NCBI GenBank assembly: GCA_027021095.1
Contig: JALUUZ010000553.1
Span: forward strand, 1 to 5,824
Direction of reading: 5' to 3'
Length of the DNA stretch: 5,824 bases
Source: Gammaproteobacteria bacterium
GTDB taxonomy: Bacteria > Pseudomonadota > Gammaproteobacteria > SZUA-21
Part shown: in pieces, positions 1 to 5,602 of the stretch
How positions within the stretch are numbered: position 1 is the first letter of the stretch
Layout of the letters: each line of letters opens with the position of its first letter
The notes under the pieces: generated by a model
The model's input: only the letters and a program-made list of their open reading frames with translations
What the model was told of the DNA's origin: nothing
The model's database searches: none
Made by a program: the position numbers and the translations under genes

Positions 1-1
1 G

Positions 2-2995
2 GCAGTGATGTATAGTATGCCGAGCGTGGAAGAGGTGCGTTCGATTTCCAAGACCGGCCTGTCGATCGTGACGGTAGTGTTCAAGGAGGGTACGGATATC
101 TATTTTGCCCGGCAGCTGGTGTTTCAGAACCTTGCCAAGGCCAAGGAGCAGATTCCCGACGGAATCGGCACCCCGGAAATCGGCCCGAACACGTCCGGGC
201 TGGGGCAGATTTTCCAGTACACCCTGCGTTCGAAGATTCCCGGCAAGTACAGCGCGATGGATCTGCGCAGCATCAACGACTGGATCGTCAAGCTGGCGCT
301 GATGCCGGAAAACGGTGTGACCGATGTGCTGTCGTACGGGGGCAAGGTCAAGCAGTACCAGGTGTTGCTGAATCCGGACCGCCTGCTGTCGTTTGATCTG
401 AAAACCAGTGACGTGATCGAGAAGATCGAACAAAACAACCGCAATGCCGGTGGTTGGTATATGGACCGTGGTGCCGAACAACTGGTGATCCGTGGTGTCG
501 GCTGGGTACGCGGTGGCAACAACGGGCTCAAAGATATCAGGGATATTCCACTGAAAACCCATGACGGTACCGTGATACGTGTCAAAGATGTCGCCGAGGT
601 CAAGTTCGGCCCGGAGATCAGGCAGGGCGCGGTGACCATGACCACCAAGACCAAGGACGGCAAAAGTGTACCGCAGGGCGAGGTCGTCGTCGGTATCGTG
701 CTCAAACGCCTTGGCGCCAACACCAAGTCGACGATCGATGGCGTCAAGGCGCGGATGGAGAACCTGAAGGCGACTTTGCCTGACGGCATTATTCTTGAAC
801 CATTCTATGACCAGGCCGACCTGGTCAACAAGGCGGTGGCGACGGTGACCAGCGCGTTGTTGAGCGCGTTCGTGTTGATCGTCGTCATCCTGGTACTGTT
901 CCTGCTGAACCTGCGCGTGACCTTCCTGGTGCTGCTGTCGATCCCGATTTCCAGTGGTATCGCGCTGATGGTGATGTCACACTGGGGTATTTCGGCCAAC
1001 CTGATGACCCTGGGGGGCTTGACCATCGCGATCGGGATGATGGTCGACGGTTCGGTGGTGATGATGGAAAACATCTTTACCCATATCAGTAAGAAAAAAC
1101 TGGCTAAGCAGCAGACAGCGGACACAGAGGAAGACCGTCCTGAGGACAAAGGAGAGGTGGCGCTGCATGGCAGTAATATCGCACTGCGCATCCAGGAAGC
1201 CTGTAAAGAGGTCGGCCGTCCGGTGTTTTTCGCGGTCCTGATCGTCAGTATCACCTTCGCGCCGTTGTTTACCCTCGAAGGGGTCGAAGGCAAGATGTTC
1301 CAGCCGATGGCGGTGTCGATCGTGCTGGCGATGTTTGCGTCACTGCTGGTCGCGATTTTCGTGGTGCCGGCACTGGCGACCTATATGTTCCGCCGACCGG
1401 TCGTCGAAAAACAGAGCATGATCTTCGTCCCGCTGGAGAATTTGTATAAGAAGGCGTTGCGGTTCGTGCTCAAGCGGCCAAGCCTGGTGACGATTGCGTC
1501 GATCGGGTTGTTTGCCGGCGCATTGGCGATCGTGCCGTTGCTGGGTACCGAGTTCGTGCCCGAACTGGAAGAGGGTACGATCAATGTGCGGGTTACCCTG
1601 GCACCTTCATCGAGTCTTAAGACTGCGCTGGAAGTCTCTAAAAAGCTTGAGAAAAAGCTGATCACCTTTCCGGAGGTCACGTATGTCTCCAGCCGTATCG
1701 GACGTGCCGAGATCGGCGGGGATCCAGAGCCTGTTTCGAATGTCGAGATCTTTATCGGCCTGAAACCGGTGGCTGAGTGGACCAGTGCCAGCAACCGTAA
1801 GGCGCTGCAAAAACTGATGGAAGAACGTATGTCCGAGCATACGGGACTGCTGTTTACCTTTTCGCAGCCGATTGCGACACGCGTCGACGAGCTGCTGTCA
1901 GGTGTCAAGGCGCAGCTGGCGATCAAGCTGTTCGGTCCCGACCTGAAGGTATTGACCGAGAAGGGCAAGGAGATCGAAGCGCTGGTCAAACCACTGCGCG
2001 GCGCGCGCGGCGTGGCGATGGAGCAGGTGGTCGGTGAGGCACAGCTGGTCATCAAGCCTAAACGTGACGAGTTGTCGCGCTACGGGATTTCTGTCGCCAG
2101 GATCATGTCGATCGTATCCAATGCAATCGGCGGCCAGTCGGCAGGCCAGGTGATTACCGGAAACGAACGCTATGACATCTATGTACGCCTGGCACCGAAG
2201 TATCGAAAAAACATCTCGGCCATCAACAAGCTGTTGGTCAAGTCTTCGACCGGCGCGTTGATCGAGCTTGGCAAACTGGCGACTGTCGAGATCAAGGAGG
2301 GGCCCCCACAGATCAGGCGCGATGATGTGCAGCGCCGTGTGGTGATCCAGGCCAATGTCGATGGCCGGGACATGGGAGGCTTCGTTCAGGAGATCAAGCA
2401 GAAGATCAAACAGAACATCAAGTTTCCACTTGGTTACCGGGTCGAATACGGCGGCCAGTTCAAGAACCAGGAAAGGGCGCAGGCACGCCTGATGATCGTC
2501 GTGCCGATTTCGCTGGGCTTGATCTTCCTGTTACTGTATTTTGCATTCAATTCCATCGGCCAGGCCCTGTTGATCATGATCAATGTGCCATTGGCCTTGA
2601 TCGGCGGGATCGCCGCCCTGTTCGTGTCCGGCCAGTACCTGTCGGTGCCCGGATCGATTGGTTTTATCACCTTGTTTGGTGTCGCGGTACTGAATGGAGT
2701 GGTGATGGTCAATGCGATCAATCAGCGTATCACCCATAACCCCGATGTCAGTATGGCTGTTTACCATGGTGCTTTGTCCAGGCTGCGGCCGGTGTTGATG
2801 ACCGCGATCACTACTATACTTGGACTGGCGCCGATGCTGGTGGCGCGTGGCGTCGGCTCCGAGGTGCAACGGCCGTTGGCTACGGTCGTGGTCGGCGGGA
2901 TCTTTACTGCGACCCTGTTGACATTGATTATTCTGCCCGTGCTCTATAAACGCTTTTCGAAGGCGAAGTTGGAGGCAGACGAAATTAAAGTTTAA
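2..2995 (+). CDS. Heavy-metal efflux RND pump, CusA/CzcA family (5' end outside window)
   Basis: This is the inner-membrane proton/metal antiporter of a tripartite (CBA-type) efflux system. The reading frame is open at the left edge. By comparison with remembered CusA about 70 residues are missing, including TM1; about 997 are visible. Numbering from the GTG at position 5, porter domain segments come first, then TM2-TM6 (about 280-458), with the TM4 motif AIGMMVDGSVVMMEN at 342-356 carrying the proton-relay Asp348 and Glu355. The family signature TLEGVEGKMFQPMA follows at 423-436. TM7 is near 491-511, the second periplasmic domain near 515-825 and TM8-TM12 at 827-979. The TM4 motif has AIG, closer to the monovalent-metal (Cu/Ag) pumps than to the DFG of Zn/Co/Cd pumps. 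However, RVDELLSG (626-633) resembles CzcA rather than the Met-bearing CusA segment, so the metal cannot be fixed. Partner genes (adaptor, outer-membrane factor) are probably upstream, outside the window. The stop is TAA. Confidence 0.95.
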   Translation, partial: AVMYSMPSVEEVRSISKTGLSIVTVVFKEGTDIYFARQLVFQNLAKAKEQIPDGIGTPEIGPNTSGLGQIFQYTLRSKIPGKYSAMDLRSINDWIVKLALMPENGVTDVLSYGGKVKQYQVLLNPDRLLSFDLKTSDVIEKIEQNNRNAGGWYMDRGAEQLVIRGVGWVRGGNNGLKDIRDIPLKTHDGTVIRVKDVAEVKFGPEIRQGAVTMTTKTKDGKSVPQGEVVVGIVLKRLGANTKSTIDGVKARMENLKATLPDGIILEPFYDQADLVNKAVATVTSALLSAFVLIVVILVLFLLNLRVTFLVLLSIPISSGIALMVMSHWGISANLMTLGGLTIAIGMMVDGSVVMMENIFTHISKKKLAKQQTADTEEDRPEDKGEVALHGSNIALRIQEACKEVGRPVFFAVLIVSITFAPLFTLEGVEGKMFQPMAVSIVLAMFASLLVAIFVVPALATYMFRRPVVEKQSMIFVPLENLYKKALRFVLKRPSLVTIASIGLFAGALAIVPLLGTEFVPELEEGTINVRVTLAPSSSLKTALEVSKKLEKKLITFPEVTYVSSRIGRAEIGGDPEPVSNVEIFIGLKPVAEWTSASNRKALQKLMEERMSEHTGLLFTFSQPIATRVDELLSGVKAQLAIKLFGPDLKVLTEKGKEIEALVKPLRGARGVAMEQVVGEAQLVIKPKRDELSRYGISVARIMSIVSNAIGGQSAGQVITGNERYDIYVRLAPKYRKNISAINKLLVKSSTGALIELGKLATVEIKEGPPQIRRDDVQRRVVIQANVDGRDMGGFVQEIKQKIKQNIKFPLGYRVEYGGQFKNQERAQARLMIVVPISLGLIFLLLYFAFNSIGQALLIMINVPLALIGGIAALFVSGQYLSVPGSIGFITLFGVAVLNGVVMVNAINQRITHNPDVSMAVYHGALSRLRPVLMTAITTILGLAPMLVARGVGSEVQRPLATVVVGGIFTATLLTLIILPVLYKRFSKAKLEADEIKV

Positions 2996-3008
2996 GCCGG
3001 CAGTCTCG

Positions 3009-3038
3009 TCGTCTTCCGTGGTTGGGGGCGGAAGGCGA
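3009..3038 (+). terminator. Hairpin after the pump gene; possible weak terminator
   Basis: TCGTCTTCCG (3009-3018) pairs with CGGAAGGCGA (3029-3038), ten pairs including one T-G wobble, with a 10-nt loop, starting 14 nt after the pump stop codon. It lacks the T-run expected of an intrinsic terminator; the sequence after it is purine-rich. It may protect the 3' end of the mRNA or work with Rho, or transcription may continue into the next gene. Confidence 0.3.
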
Positions 3039-3140
3039 AGAAGAACCGGGAAGACTTGTGTGGCAGTCCCGGCCGATACCACTTGTAAGGCGGGCTGCCT
3101 ACCAGGCTCTGGCAAAACGGACGCTGTCAGTTTTGAGTGA

Positions 3141-3175
3141 TGCCCTGGACGTGTTCCTCGTGGAGCGTCAGGGTA
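3141..3175 (+). other. Strong stem-loop in the gap before the His-rich gene
   Basis: TGCCCT (3141-3146) pairs with AGGGTA (3170-3175) including one G-T wobble, GACG (3148-3151) with CGTC (3166-3169), and TTCC (3154-3157) with GGAG (3162-3165) including one T-G wobble. This leaves a TCGT loop and small bulges at 3147 and 3152-3153, giving fourteen pairs in all. It is the best folded element in the gap and is followed by an A-rich/T-rich tract (3184-3204). It may be part of a structured leader or small RNA; no known family is recognised. Confidence 0.4.
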
Positions 3176-3242
3176 TACAGGGCAAAAAAAGGCTTTTCTT
3201 GCTTTGTAAAAATAAACACTGCACGTCAGTATCCTGACAGCT

Positions 3243-3268
3243 TTTCTGTGTGATTTCCGGCACAGAAG
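3243..3268 (+). other. Stem-loop close to the start of the His-rich gene
   Basis: TTCTGTG (3244-3250) is the exact reverse complement of CACAGAA (3261-3267), with a 10-nt loop and one further T-G pair outside. It ends 40 nt before the ribosome binding site of the peptide gene. It could be an operator if the promoter overlaps it, or an RNA stem in the leader; the sequence alone does not decide. Confidence 0.3.
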
Positions 3269-3307
3269 ATGCTGGCAGCGTGTGGCTTTGTCAAACAAAA
3301 TAAATAC

Positions 3308-3312
3308 AGGAG
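3308..3312 (+). promoter_or_regulatory. Ribosome binding site of the His-rich peptide gene
   Basis: AGGAG lies 6 nt upstream of the ATG at 3319, a near-ideal match and spacing in an A-rich context. It supports this start codon and argues that the short repetitive frame is truly translated. Confidence 0.8.
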
Positions 3313-3318
3313 ACAACG

Positions 3319-3573
3319 ATGAGATCCAGAAAATCTTCTTTACTCGGTATCGCGCTTTTGGCTGCCGGTCTTGGTGTAACCGCCACGCTGCAAGCCGGTG
3401 ATGCGCATCATAATCCGGTCAGGTCGTTCTTGCACAATCTGAAACATGCGACGCCGGTCTATGATGCACATGGCTATGATGCGCATGGTTACAACCGGCA
3501 TGGTTACAATCGGCATGGTTATAACCGGCACGGTCATTACAACCGTCATTATGATACCCGTTATCATCACTAG
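3319..3573 (+). CDS. Small exported His/Tyr-rich HGY-repeat peptide, putative metal binder
   Basis: This 84-residue protein has a typical Sec signal peptide: basic MRSRK, a hydrophobic core at about 8-22, and probable cleavage after TLQA (residue 26). The mature part is about 58 residues with 13 His and 8 Tyr and no Cys. Its C-terminal half is a five-residue tandem repeat HGY(N/D)(R/A) starting at His51, 56, 61, 66 and 71, ending in RYHH. Such composition fits periplasmic binding of Ni, Zn or Cu, and the gene follows a heavy-metal RND pump by 323 bp, so a metal buffer or chaperone role is inferred. No named family is recognised. It has its own ribosome binding site, a double stop (TAG TAG) and a terminator, so it may be a single-gene unit. 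An unstructured, self-associating Tyr/His-rich envelope peptide is an alternative. The gene call is firm; the function is not. Confidence 0.82.
   Translation: MRSRKSSLLGIALLAAGLGVTATLQAGDAHHNPVRSFLHNLKHATPVYDAHGYDAHGYNRHGYNRHGYNRHGHYNRHYDTRYHH
3460..3534 (+). repeat. 15-bp coding minisatellite, five copies plus a degenerate sixth
   Basis: Five in-frame 15-bp units (3460, 3475, 3490, 3505, 3520) each encode Y(D/N)(A/R)HG. The first two carry GATGCA or GATGCG (Asp-Ala), the next three AACCGG or AATCGG (Asn-Arg). After an inserted CAT codon a shorter, degenerate unit follows (3538-3549). Copies differ mostly at third codon positions, which suggests older expansion with the peptide kept by selection. 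Copy number could vary between strains by slippage without breaking the frame. Confidence 0.85.
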
Positions 3574-3592
3574 TAGTTGTTGCGCAGCATAC

Positions 3593-3633
3593 ACCCGCAC
3601 CCCGTGAACACGGGGTGCCCGGGTTTTTCTTTT
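3593..3633 (+). terminator. Intrinsic (Rho-independent) terminator of the His-rich peptide gene
   Basis: CACCCCGT (3598-3605) and ACGGGGTG (3610-3617) form a perfect 8-bp GC-rich stem with a GAAC loop. ACCCG (3593-3597) and CGGGT (3620-3624) extend it past a 2-nt bulge. A T-run (TTTTTCTTTT) follows at once. It sits 20 nt after the stop codon. Confidence 0.9.
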
Positions 3634-3694
3634 CCCATTATAATCAAGACTTTTCTCAAGTATTCCAGGCTTACGACCGATACCAGACAGTAGC

Positions 3695-3718
3695 ACTCAT
3701 CATGGAAATTCCATGAGT
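3695..3718. promoter_or_regulatory. Operator-like inverted repeat upstream of the Sel1-repeat gene
   Basis: CATGGAAATTCCATG (3701-3715) is a perfect inverted repeat around one central base. If one of two adjacent CAT triplets (3698-3703) is skipped, the symmetry grows to ACTCATGGAA and TTCCATGAGT, 10-bp arms. This size and symmetry suit a dimeric repressor site. It lies between the terminator and the inserted hairpin element, 244 bp before the Sel1-repeat start. No regulator is identified and no clear promoter hexamers flank it. Confidence 0.35.
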
Positions 3719-3733
3719 TATCCGGGTGTTTGT

Positions 3734-3919
3734 GCTAGCCCGCATTTCTCACCACTGTTCGTCGCGAGACGGTGCAAGGGTGCGGCATGGGTGGTTTTCG
3801 CGACCGAGGAGCGCGCAGGCATAGTCGGCACTATGTCGAGCACGCCGACCGAGCGAAAGCCAGCCAGGGCGTGCCATGGCGCCGTCGCAGTAGAAGGGTG
3901 GTGAGAGATGCGGGCTAGC
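3734..3919. mobile_element. 186-bp MITE-like non-coding element with 22-bp terminal inverted repeats
   Basis: The left end (3734-3755, starting GCTAGCCCGCAT) and right end (3898-3919, ending ATGCGGGCTAGC) are inverted copies matching at 21 of 22 bases. Further inverted pairs share the same centre near 3827: GACGGTGC (3768-3775) with GCGCCGTC (3879-3886), GGTTTTCGC (3793-3801) with GCGAAAGCC (3853-3861), and CATAGT (3820-3825) with ACTATG (3830-3835) around a CGGC loop. The whole unit can thus fold into one long imperfect hairpin. It has no credible coding frame. CTAG occurs at both edges and could be a 4-bp target duplication with the ends starting at CCCGCAT; because CTAG is itself a palindrome the exact border is ambiguous. 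This is the architecture of a non-autonomous insertion element or a large REP-type repeat; no parent transposase is in the window, and I cannot name a family. Confidence 0.7.
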
Positions 3920-3930
3920 CCGCATTCACC
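3908..3930. repeat. Perfect 18-bp palindrome with a third, partial copy of the element end
   Basis: ATGCGGGCTAGCCCGCAT (3908-3925) is a perfect 18-bp palindrome. Its left half is the right end of the 186-bp element. Its right half plus TCACC (3926-3930) resembles the left end of such an element with three bases lost. This looks like the junction with a second, truncated copy, or insertion into a pre-existing copy. It ends 32 bp before the Sel1-repeat start codon. Confidence 0.65.
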
Positions 3931-3949
3931 AGGTGGTAACAGAAACAAC

Positions 3950-3956
3950 AGGGGAG
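3950..3956 (+). promoter_or_regulatory. Ribosome binding site that sets the Sel1-repeat start
   Basis: AGGGGAG ends 6 nt before the ATG at 3963. An in-frame GTG at 3933 would add ten residues in front of the signal peptide and has no such site, so the ATG at 3963 is preferred. Confidence 0.75.
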
Positions 3957-3962
3957 CCGCGT

Positions 3963-5450
3963 ATGCGCCTGAACGTGCTGGTATTGATCGTTGTCTTTTG
4001 TTTTTCCGTCCAGTCTTCTGCGGCTGGTTTCGAGCAGGGCGTCACCGCTTATCGAAACGGTCAGTATCAGCAGGCATTCAAGATATGGCATCGTTTGGCG
4101 CGCAATGGAAACCGGCGTGCTCAATATTACCTGTCATTTATGTATACCAAGGGGGTGGGTACCGCTAAGAGTGCAGACCGGGCCGGCCATTGGCTGCACA
4201 AGGCAGCGGAAAACGGCCTGGCCGCTGCGCAGTTGACGCTGGGGCTGATGTACCTGGATGGGCAGCAGGGATTGGAACAGGATCAGCAACAGGGCGTGTA
4301 CTGGTTGCGCCGTGCGGCAAGACAGCGGGACCCGGAAGCCGAGTACAATCTCGGGGTCGTCTACTATGAAGGGACCGGGGTCCGGCAGGATCATCGGCAG
4401 GCGATCGCCTGGTACCGGCGCGCGGCACGCCAGGGCCACAAGCGTGCGCAATACAATCTCGGTGTCATCTACCAGGCGGGGCTGCAGGTAAAAAAAGACT
4501 ACCAGAAAGCCGTGTATTGGTACCGGCAGGCAGCCTTGCAAGGGCATCCAAAGGCACAGAACAATCTCGGGGTCATGTATGACAAGGGCTGGGGTACGGC
4601 GCAGAACTACCACGAGGCCGCCAAGTGGTACCTGCTGGCTGCCAGGCAGCACTATGCCGTAGCACAATACAATCTCGTCTATCTGTATGCCAAGGGGCTT
4701 GGTGTCAAAAAAAGTGATACCGAAGCATTGAAATGGTATCACGCCGCGGCACGCAACAATCATACGCTGGCCCAGTATCATCTTGGGACATTGTATCGCA
4801 GTGGCACCCTGGTTCAGCAGGATTATACGGTCGCGCTCGACTGGTTTGGCAAGGCGGCCAAGGCCGGGTATGTCGAGGCGCAGTTTGCGCTGGCGGACAT
4901 GTACGTGCGTGGGCAGGGTGTTGCGCCGGATTACCGCAGCGCGGCGTACTGGTACCGGGCAGCAGCGCAGCAGGGCCATACGCTGGCCCAGTATTATCTC
5001 GGTTCTTTGTATGCAGTCGGACGTGGAGTCAGGAAAGACTATGCAAAGGCCCATGCCTGGTTCAACGCCGCGGCGCAGCACGGCCTGGCCGAGGCGCAGC
5101 ATGACCTGGCGCTGCTGTACTTCAGAGGGGTCGGTACGGCCAGGGACTACCACAAGGCATATTCATGGTTCAGGCGCGCAGCCGGGCAAGGTCACAAGGA
5201 GGCGCAGAACCGGCTCGGGCAGATGTTCGAACATGGTGACGGCATTGCCAGGAATTATCGTCAGGCGCTGAAATGGTACCTTAAAGCGGCTGCCAGGGGG
5301 CATGTCCGGGCGCAGTACCATCTTGGCCGTCTTTATGCAGCCGGACTCGGCGTGGCGAAGAACACGGCCGAGGCGCTGAAGTGGTATAAAAAAGCGGCAA
5401 GGCAGGGGGATCTCCAGTCAATGGTGATGCTTGCGCGGTTGAAAAAATAG
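3963..5450 (+). CDS. Exported Sel1-like repeat (SLR) protein with twelve repeats
   Basis: This is a 495-residue protein. Residues 1-21 form a Sec signal peptide (MRLN, hydrophobic core LVLIVVFCF, probable cleavage after SSAA), so the solenoid should act in the periplasm or envelope. Residues 22-52 are a TPR-like N-terminal half unit. Twelve Sel1 repeats of 36 residues follow (53-485; the second has 37), each on the pattern AQYxLGxxYxxGxGVxxDYxxAxxWYxxAAxQG, with a short C-terminal cap (MVMLARLKK). Sel1 repeats are alpha-alpha solenoids that bind other proteins; known bacterial members scaffold envelope or signalling complexes and some contact peptidoglycan enzymes or host proteins. No catalytic domain, no TM segment after the signal peptide and no lipobox is seen, so no specific partner can be named. 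The start is fixed by AGGGGAG. The upstream region is interrupted by a hairpin element, which may affect expression. An exported BON-domain gene follows after 152 bp. Confidence 0.93.
   Translation: MRLNVLVLIVVFCFSVQSSAAGFEQGVTAYRNGQYQQAFKIWHRLARNGNRRAQYYLSFMYTKGVGTAKSADRAGHWLHKAAENGLAAAQLTLGLMYLDGQQGLEQDQQQGVYWLRRAARQRDPEAEYNLGVVYYEGTGVRQDHRQAIAWYRRAARQGHKRAQYNLGVIYQAGLQVKKDYQKAVYWYRQAALQGHPKAQNNLGVMYDKGWGTAQNYHEAAKWYLLAARQHYAVAQYNLVYLYAKGLGVKKSDTEALKWYHAAARNNHTLAQYHLGTLYRSGTLVQQDYTVALDWFGKAAKAGYVEAQFALADMYVRGQGVAPDYRSAAYWYRAAAQQGHTLAQYYLGSLYAVGRGVRKDYAKAHAWFNAAAQHGLAEAQHDLALLYFRGVGTARDYHKAYSWFRRAAGQGHKEAQNRLGQMFEHGDGIARNYRQALKWYLKAAARGHVRAQYHLGRLYAAGLGVAKNTAEALKWYKKAARQGDLQSMVMLARLKK
4119..5417 (+). 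repeat. Twelve tandem Sel1-like repeat units (about 108 bp each)
   Basis: The units begin at the Ala-Gln (once Ala-Glu) pair of each repeat and are spaced 108 bp, except the second (111 bp, one extra residue). Four successive units keep the same DNA string ACAATCTCG at their start (near 4344, 4452, 4560 and 4668), whereas outer units have diverged. This suggests later duplication within the middle of the array. Confidence 0.85.
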
Positions 5451-5480
5451 GAAGACGCCCTTATATCTCTCCCCGTAAGA

Positions 5481-5545
5481 CGCGGCATCTGTGTCGTTCA
5501 GTAGATTGTCTCCAGCTATTCGTTTTGATACAGGTCATTGCCGCG
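5481..5545 (+). other. Inverted repeat in the gap after the Sel1-repeat gene
   Basis: CGCGGCA (5481-5487) is the exact reverse complement of TGCCGCG (5539-5545), and CTGT (5489-5492) can pair with ACAG (5530-5533) inside it. The loop is long (about 37 nt) and no T-run follows, so it does not look like an intrinsic terminator. It may be chance or a weak RNA fold. The rest of the 5451-5602 gap shows no clear promoter. Confidence 0.25.
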
Positions 5546-5581
5546 GTCGTAACCAGCTTGCATAGTCGATATCAACGGTGA

Positions 5582-5597
5582 CCTTGCGTCAAGGGGG
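5582..5597 (+). promoter_or_regulatory. Ribosome binding site of the BON gene, overlapped by a small hairpin
   Basis: AAGGGGG (5591-5597) stands 5 nt before the ATG at 5603 and supports this start. CCTTG (5582-5586) can pair with CAAGG (5590-5594) around a CGT loop, covering the first half of the site. The stem is short and may be too weak to matter. Confidence 0.55.
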
Positions 5598-5602
5598 TTG
5601 GT

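Larger units (their letters stand above)
2996..3318 (+). other. 323-nt non-coding gap rich in hairpins, likely containing the leader of the His-rich gene
   Basis: I see no convincing gene here. A 71-codon frame at 3022-3237 needs a TTG start, has no clear Shine-Dalgarno site and no recognisable product. Several short inverted repeats follow one another: 3009-3038 (10 pairs), 3046-3072 (CCGGGA/TCCCGG), 3141-3175 (14 pairs), 3182-3202 (A-rich/T-rich), 3225-3238 (GTCAG/CTGAC) and 3244-3267 (TTCTGTG/CACAGAA). I recognise no known riboswitch class. Some of this is probably the 3' untranslated region of the pump mRNA, and the last part is the 5' leader of the peptide gene. No good sigma-70 promoter could be picked. 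Confidence 0.5.

Noticed and set aside
3022..3237. Possible 71-codon + strand frame between the pump and the His-rich gene
   Set aside because: It has a TTG start, no Shine-Dalgarno site, no recognisable motif and no signal or membrane segment; it overlaps the hairpin-rich gap.
2531..3316. 261-codon - strand frame across the end of the pump gene and the gap
   Set aside because: Most of it is antisense to conserved RND coding sequence; its composition (Arg, His, Pro, Gln) is typical of a shadow frame and no domain is visible.
3639..3644. Perfect TATAAT hexamer just after the intrinsic terminator
   Set aside because: No acceptable -35 hexamer lies 16-18 bp upstream (that position falls in the terminator stem), no extended -10 TG precedes it, and it is 319 bp from the next start codon.
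3340..3696. 118-codon - strand frame with Val/Ile/Thr/Met-rich repeats opposite the HGY repeats
   Set aside because: The repeats are the reverse complement of the 15-bp minisatellite; the + strand frame has the signal peptide, ribosome binding site and terminator.
3713..3904. 63-codon + strand frame inside the 186-bp element
   Set aside because: It spans the self-complementary element, lacks a ribosome binding site and resembles no transposase fragment.
4134..5153. 339-codon - strand frame opposite the Sel1 repeats, with an internal periodic pattern
   Set aside because: The periodicity is the mirror of the Sel1 repeat DNA; there is no convincing start signal and the + strand frame is clearly the coding one.
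4119..5417. Regular spacing of similar DNA units, considered as a CRISPR-type array
   Set aside because: The 108-bp units are fully coding, in frame and explained by Sel1 protein repeats; there are no short identical repeats with unique spacers.
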